Under the pieces are notes generated by a model. The model was not told the DNA's origin. It did not search any database and saw only the letters and a list, made by a program, of their open reading frames with translations. From Kitasatospora phosalacinea (GTDB lineage Bacteria > Actinomycetota > Actinomycetes > Streptomycetales > Streptomycetaceae): a DNA stretch of 64,000 nucleotides. A program made the translations under genes and the position numbers. The DNA is taken from the NCBI RefSeq assembly GCF_030268885.1, contig NZ_BSSA01000012.1, positions 62,001-126,000 of the forward strand. Reading direction: 5' to 3'. This document shows positions 60,432 through 64,000 of the stretch, in pieces. Within the stretch, counting starts at the first letter, position 1. The number at the start of each line of letters is the position of its first letter.

Positions 60432-61589
60432 GTGGCAGCCGTCGAATCGGTCGAGGTGTCCTTCTTCACCACCCTCGCCCGCACCGCCGTCGACCCGCAC
60501 GGCCACCGGCACCCGGCCGAGCCGCACGAGGTCCGCGAGGCCCTGCTGACCGTCACCGACGCCGACGGCGTCGCCGGGCGGGTGCTGGTGCAGCCCGACC
60601 ACCTGCGTCCGCACGTGCTGGAGAAGTACGTCCGGCCGGCGCTGCTGGGACAGGACGCGCTGGAGCGCGAGCGGCTGTGGACGGCGCTGGCCCGGCGCCA
60701 GCGCGGTGCGGGCGGCGGCCTGACCGACCGGGCGCTGTGCTTCGTCGACCTGGCACTGTGGGACCTCGCGGGGCAGCGGCTGGGCCAGCCGGTGTGGCGG
60801 CTGCTCGGCGGCGCCCGCCGGGAGGTGCCCGCGTACGCCTCCACCATGTGCGGCGACGAGATACCGGGCGGACTGGCCACCCCGGCGGACTACGCGGCCT
60901 TCGCGGTGCGGCTGGTCGAGCAGGGCTACCGGGCGATCAAGCTGCACACCTGGATGCCGCCGGTCGCGGGCGCCCCCAGCGTGGCCCTCGACGTCGCGGC
61001 CTGCACGGCGGTGCGCGAGGCGGTCGGCCCGGACGTCGAACTGATGCTGGACGCCAACCACTGGTACTCGCGCACCGAGGCGCTGCGGCTCGGCCGGGCG
61101 CTGCAGGAGCTGGGGTTCTACTGGCTGGAGGAGCCGATGGAGGAGGCGTCGGTCTCCTCCTACCGGTGGCTGGCCGAGCAGTTGGACATCCCGGTGATCG
61201 GCCCGGAGACCTCCTGGGGCAAGAACTTCACCCGTGCCGAGTGGGCGGCCTCCGGTGCCTGCGACATCCTGCGCACCGGCACCACCGACGTCGGCGGCAT
61301 CACCCCGGCGGTGCGCACCCTGCACCTGGCCGAGGCGTTCAACCTGGACTGCGAGGTGCACGGCAACGGCTCCGGCAACCTCGCCCTGCTCGGCGCCACC
61401 ACCAACGCCCGCTGGTACGAGCGCGGGCTGCTGCACCCGCTGGTCGACTTCGACCTGCTGCCGCCGCACCTGAACTCCGCCGTCGACGCGATCGACGAAC
61501 GCGGTATGGTGCGCTTCCCCGAACGCCCGGGCCTGGGCGACGATTTCGACCTCGACTACATCGAGTCCCACACCGTGGAGGTGTCGTGA
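60432..61589 (+). CDS. Enolase-superfamily galactarolactone cycloisomerase / sugar acid dehydratase
   Basis: 385 residues of the mandelate-racemase branch. N-terminal capping domain, then a barrel with the base motif AIKLHTWMPP (Lys-x-His, about residue 170), metal ligands in LMLDANHWYS (Asp), WLEEPMEE (Glu) and GPETSWG (Glu), and VHGNGSGNLAL near 310 (His). It lies between the binding protein and the uronate dehydrogenase, which makes the lactone of a hexarate, so ring opening with dehydration to keto-deoxyhexarate is the best prediction. GTG start. Overlaps the dehydrogenase gene (GTGA). Confidence 0.85.
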   Translation: MAAVESVEVSFFTTLARTAVDPHGHRHPAEPHEVREALLTVTDADGVAGRVLVQPDHLRPHVLEKYVRPALLGQDALERERLWTALARRQRGAGGGLTDRALCFVDLALWDLAGQRLGQPVWRLLGGARREVPAYASTMCGDEIPGGLATPADYAAFAVRLVEQGYRAIKLHTWMPPVAGAPSVALDVAACTAVREAVGPDVELMLDANHWYSRTEALRLGRALQELGFYWLEEPMEEASVSSYRWLAEQLDIPVIGPETSWGKNFTRAEWAASGACDILRTGTTDVGGITPAVRTLHLAEAFNLDCEVHGNGSGNLALLGATTNARWYERGLLHPLVDFDLLPPHLNSAVDAIDERGMVRFPERPGLGDDFDLDYIESHTVEVS

Positions 61590-62362
61590 CACTCGTCCTG
61601 CTCACCGGCGCGGCCGGCGGTGTCGGCACCCTGCTGCGCGAGCTGCTGCCCCCGTACGGCTACCGGCTGCGGCTGGCCGACCTGAAGCCCGTCGAGGGCG
61701 CCCCGGAGGCGCTGGCCTTCGACCTGGCCGACGCCGACGCCGTCCGGGCGGCGGTGCGCGGCGTCGACGCGGTCGTCCACCTCGGCGGGATCTCGCTGGA
61801 GGACACCTTCGCCAACATCGCGCACAGCAACATCGAGGGCACCTACCAGCTGTACGAGGCGGTGCGGGCCGAGGGCGTGCGCCGGGTGGTGTTCGCCAGT
61901 TCGAACCACGCGGTCGGCTTCACCCCGCTGGACGGCGACCTGCCGGTGCGCGCCGACACCCCGCCGCGGCCGGACACCTACTACGGCCTGTCCAAGGTGT
62001 TCGGCGAGTCGCTGGCCTCGCTGTACGCCGACAAGTACGGGGTGGAGACCGTCTCGCTGCGGATCGGCTCCTGCTTCCCCGAGCCGCGCTCGCCCCGGAT
62101 GCTCTCCACCTGGCTCAGCCCCGGCGACTGCGCCCGCCTGGTGCACGCCGCCCTCACCGCCCCCGGCGTCGGCCACACCGTGGTCAACGCGATCAGCGCC
62201 AACACCCGCGCCTGGTGGGACCTCGGCCCGGCCCGGGCGCTCGGCTACGCACCGCAGGACGACGCCGAGGCGTACGCCGAACGGATCCTCGCCGAGCACG
62301 GCGAACTGGACCCGGACAGCGTGGACGCCCGGCTGCTCGGCGGGCACTTCACCACCCTGTAG
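61586..62362 (+). CDS. udh: Uronate dehydrogenase (NAD-dependent)
   Basis: 258-residue SDR enzyme oxidising galacturonate or glucuronate to the hexarolactone. NAD motif LTGAAGGVGTLLREL (residues 6-20); VVHLGGISLEDTFANIAHSNIEGTYQLYEA, VVFASSNHAVGF, the catalytic YYGLSKVFGESLA and LRIGSCFPEPRSPRMLSTW closely follow bacterial uronate dehydrogenases as I remember them. GTG overlaps the cycloisomerase. First enzymatic step of the oxidative pathway encoded here. Its 3' end overlaps the convergent gene by 14 bases. Confidence 0.92.
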   Translation: MTLVLLTGAAGGVGTLLRELLPPYGYRLRLADLKPVEGAPEALAFDLADADAVRAAVRGVDAVVHLGGISLEDTFANIAHSNIEGTYQLYEAVRAEGVRRVVFASSNHAVGFTPLDGDLPVRADTPPRPDTYYGLSKVFGESLASLYADKYGVETVSLRIGSCFPEPRSPRMLSTWLSPGDCARLVHAALTAPGVGHTVVNAISANTRAWWDLGPARALGYAPQDDAEAYAERILAEHGELDPDSVDARLLGGHFTTL

Positions 62363-63527
62363 GCACCACTTCGACCCGCTCGCGCACCAGGTCGACCGCG
62401 GTGATCCGGCCCGCCACCCGCCCTCCGGGGGGCGGGTCACCGCCACTCCACCGGACGGGCAGGCCGTCCAGTCCGGCCACCCCGTCCGCCCCGACCTCGA
62501 CAACGACCTGCTCGCCGACCCGCAGCGCCCGCAGCCGGGCCCACCGGAAGTCCCCGGGGGCCGGGTCGGTCCGCCAGCGGGCCCGCAGCACGCCGTCGGG
62601 GTCGGGGCGGACGGCGGTGAACAGCGGGAGGTCCTCGCCCGCGTAGATCGACAGCAGGGCGGCGCCCCGGGCGGCGGAGAGGTCGGGGGCCGCGGTGCCG
62701 GGTTCGTGGACGCCGCCGGTGATCCGGCCGTCCGCGTGCTCGACGACCAGTTCGAAGGTGTCGTCCTCCTCGGTCGTCGCGGCCAGCCGCGCGGCCACCG
62801 CACCGGCGTCGCCGAGGACGTCCGGCCGCACCGAGAGCAGGGCGCGCGGGGCCAGGCGGGCCCGGACGACGTCGAGGTTCGCGGGGGTGAGCCGGTGCCA
62901 GCGGGCTCGGTTGTGGGCGTACCCCTCCTCCAGCAGCGCGGCCTCGCCCCGCTCCACGCACCGGCGCAGCCGTTCCCAGAACTCCCGGTCGGCCGGGCGC
63001 TGTTCGATCTCGCGCGGCTCGGGTTCGCCGTCGTACGGGGAGGCGGTGATCCGTTCGACGAACAGCCCGGAGGCGCCGGTCGCGGCGACGGCCCGCTCGC
63101 ACGGCAGGTGGCTGCCGACGTACAGGTACAGGTCCCACCCGACGTGCACGGCGAACCGGCCCTCCACCTCCAGCCGGCCCCAGAACCCGCTGTCGCGCAG
63201 CATCGCCCGCACCAGTTCCTGCCCGGTCGGCAGGTCCACCGGCAGCCCGTCGTGCAGCCCTTCCCGGCCGCCGGGCAGCAGCGCGTCCAACGCGTCGCCC
63301 CCGTAGGCCGGTTCGAGGCCGAAGTGAACCGTACCGAACGGCAGTTGGGGCTCCCGGACCTCCAGCACGCCCACCCCGGAGTCGGCCGCGAACGCGGCGA
63401 CGGCGGCGACGTACGCGGCCTCGACCGGGCCGTGGTCGCTGAGGGTGTCCTCGGTGCCGAGGTAGCGGCCGCGCTCGTCGCGGTCGGCGGGGTCGTACTT
63501 GGTGACGCGGTACACGTGCGGCAGCAC
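62349..63527 (-). CDS. Hypothetical protein, 392 aa
   Basis: Unrecognised, widespread-looking actinomycete protein. HVYRVTKYDPADRDERGRYLGTEDT..., VEAAYVAAVAAFAADSGV, FWGRLEVEGRFAVHVGWDLYLYVGSHLPCERAV and WHRLTPANLDVVRARLAPRA are regular, non-repetitive sequence; similar proteins are sometimes annotated as RNA-binding, which I cannot confirm. GTG at 63527 lies 7 bases after the upstream stop, with GGGGAG 13 bases before it. Probably cotranscribed with the 121-aa gene and the gene cut by the window edge. Confidence 0.75.
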   Translation of the reverse strand: MLPHVYRVTKYDPADRDERGRYLGTEDTLSDHGPVEAAYVAAVAAFAADSGVGVLEVREPQLPFGTVHFGLEPAYGGDALDALLPGGREGLHDGLPVDLPTGQELVRAMLRDSGFWGRLEVEGRFAVHVGWDLYLYVGSHLPCERAVAATGASGLFVERITASPYDGEPEPREIEQRPADREFWERLRRCVERGEAALLEEGYAHNRARWHRLTPANLDVVRARLAPRALLSVRPDVLGDAGAVAARLAATTEEDDTFELVVEHADGRITGGVHEPGTAAPDLSAARGAALLSIYAGEDLPLFTAVRPDPDGVLRARWRTDPAPGDFRWARLRALRVGEQVVVEVGADGVAGLDGLPVRWSGGDPPPGGRVAGRITAVDLVRERVEVVPTGW

Positions 63528-63534
63528 CGGGTGG

Positions 63535-63900
63535 TCACCGCTCCCCGGGGGCGTCGGGCGCGTCGTCCCGGCCGATCCGCAGGCGGGAGTCCGCGACCAG
63601 GACGTCCCCCGAGCCGTCCAGCCAGAGCAGCCAGTGGTCGTACTCGTGCCCGTCCGGATCGGGGCGGTGGAGGGGGAAGGTGCGCAGCCGCAGGCCGCCG
63701 AAGTCGAAGGTGGTGGCGAGCGTGCCGGGGGTGATCAGCACGTCGGTGAGCGGGCGGCCCTCCAGGTGGTCCAGGGCCTGCTGGAGGGCGGCGTCCTCGC
63801 TGCCGGCCAGGACGCGGTCGGCGCTCTCCAGCCGCCAGGCGGGGAGGCCGAGCAGCGGGGCGATCCGCTGCCGGGCCTGTGCGGGGGTGACGGTGCTCAT
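63535..63900 (-). CDS. Hypothetical protein, 121 aa
   Basis: Unrecognised. MSTVTPAQARQRIAPLLGLPAWRLESADRVLAG begins a helical part, followed by a beta-rich half (VLITPGTLATTFDFGGLRLRTFPLHR, YDHWLLWLDGSGDVLVADSRLRI). ATG at 63900 overlaps the stop of the preceding gene (ATGA), so the three - strand genes at this end form one operon. Confidence 0.7.
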   Translation of the reverse strand: MSTVTPAQARQRIAPLLGLPAWRLESADRVLAGSEDAALQQALDHLEGRPLTDVLITPGTLATTFDFGGLRLRTFPLHRPDPDGHEYDHWLLWLDGSGDVLVADSRLRIGRDDAPDAPGER

Positions 63901-64000
63901 CCGCGCGCCTCCCAGCGGGCGCCGGGGCCGATGCCCAACTGGCGGCGGGAGGGCAGGCGCAGCACCCAGTCGGGGCCGCTGTCCGGGGTGTGGTAGGTGG
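63897..64000 (-). CDS. C-terminus of a hypothetical protein (cut by window end)
   Basis: The last 33 codons or so of a - strand gene: ...TPDSGPDWVLRLPSRRQLGIG... ending EARG. It overlaps the 121-aa gene by four bases. Too little is visible for assignment. Confidence 0.55.
   Translation of the reverse strand, partial: TYHTPDSGPDWVLRLPSRRQLGIGPGARWEARG

Overview
The window is 64 kb of very high-GC actinomycete DNA. It has many GTG starts, stop/start overlaps of the GTGA or ATGA type, BTAD, LysR, MarR and IclR regulators, a Spo0M-like protein, and a sugar ABC importer without its own ATPase. This points to Streptomycetaceae (Streptomyces or Kitasatospora). I see no rRNA, tRNA, CRISPR array, transposase or phage genes.

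Layout. (1) 1-6.1 kb: an isorenieratene-type carotenoid cluster: crtI (its 5' end lies outside the window), crtB and a Rieske protein on the + strand, then crtU and crtY on the - strand. (2) 6.4-9.1 kb: two small unknown proteins and a full-length transketolase followed by a strong hairpin terminator. (3) 9.3-12.6 kb: a compact + strand operon with one or two tiny peptide genes, two unfamiliar proteins and a beta-lactamase-fold serine hydrolase. I read it as a candidate peptide-modification (RiPP-like) locus. (4) 12.9-26 kb: chromosomal accessory genes, including an EcsC-like protein, a BTAD regulator, several alpha/beta hydrolases, a LysR/NmrA pair, GNAT, Spo0M, a polyprenyl diphosphate synthase and two MarR/hydrolase divergent pairs with palindromic operators.

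(5) 26.1-48 kb: a large, unusual biosynthetic gene cluster. A divergent promoter with two copies of an 11-bp palindrome separates two arms. The - strand arm holds a C-methyltransferase-like enzyme, a carrier-protein/glycosyltransferase fusion, a DrrAB-type exporter and UDP-xylose synthase. The + strand arm holds a ligase, two carrier proteins, three ketosynthase-type proteins (one truncated), 4-hydroxymandelate synthase, a PhyH dioxygenase, E1 alpha/beta thiamine enzymes, a second ligase, a condensation domain, a KSIII plus truncated partner, another carrier protein, a hydroxymandelate oxidase and a phosphopantetheinyl transferase. There is no ketoreductase, dehydratase or aminotransferase. 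The inferred logic is 4-hydroxyphenylpyruvate to 4-hydroxymandelate to 4-hydroxybenzoylformate, then decarboxylation or C-C bond formation by the thiamine enzyme, carrier-protein assembly, methylation, glycosylation (plausibly with a xylose-type sugar) and export.

(6) 48-62.4 kb: after a LysR gene and a DUF1330 gene comes a complete pectin/galacturonate oxidation locus. It has secreted pectate lyase and pectinesterase, ABC permeases and binding protein, uronate dehydrogenase, an enolase-family lactone cycloisomerase/dehydratase, 5-dehydro-4-deoxyglucarate dehydratase, alpha-ketoglutarate semialdehyde dehydrogenase and an IclR regulator. Four 16-bp operator-like palindromes sharing a TGAAC half-site lie in its control regions. 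(7) 62.3-64 kb: three overlapping or adjacent - strand genes of unknown function, the last cut by the window end.
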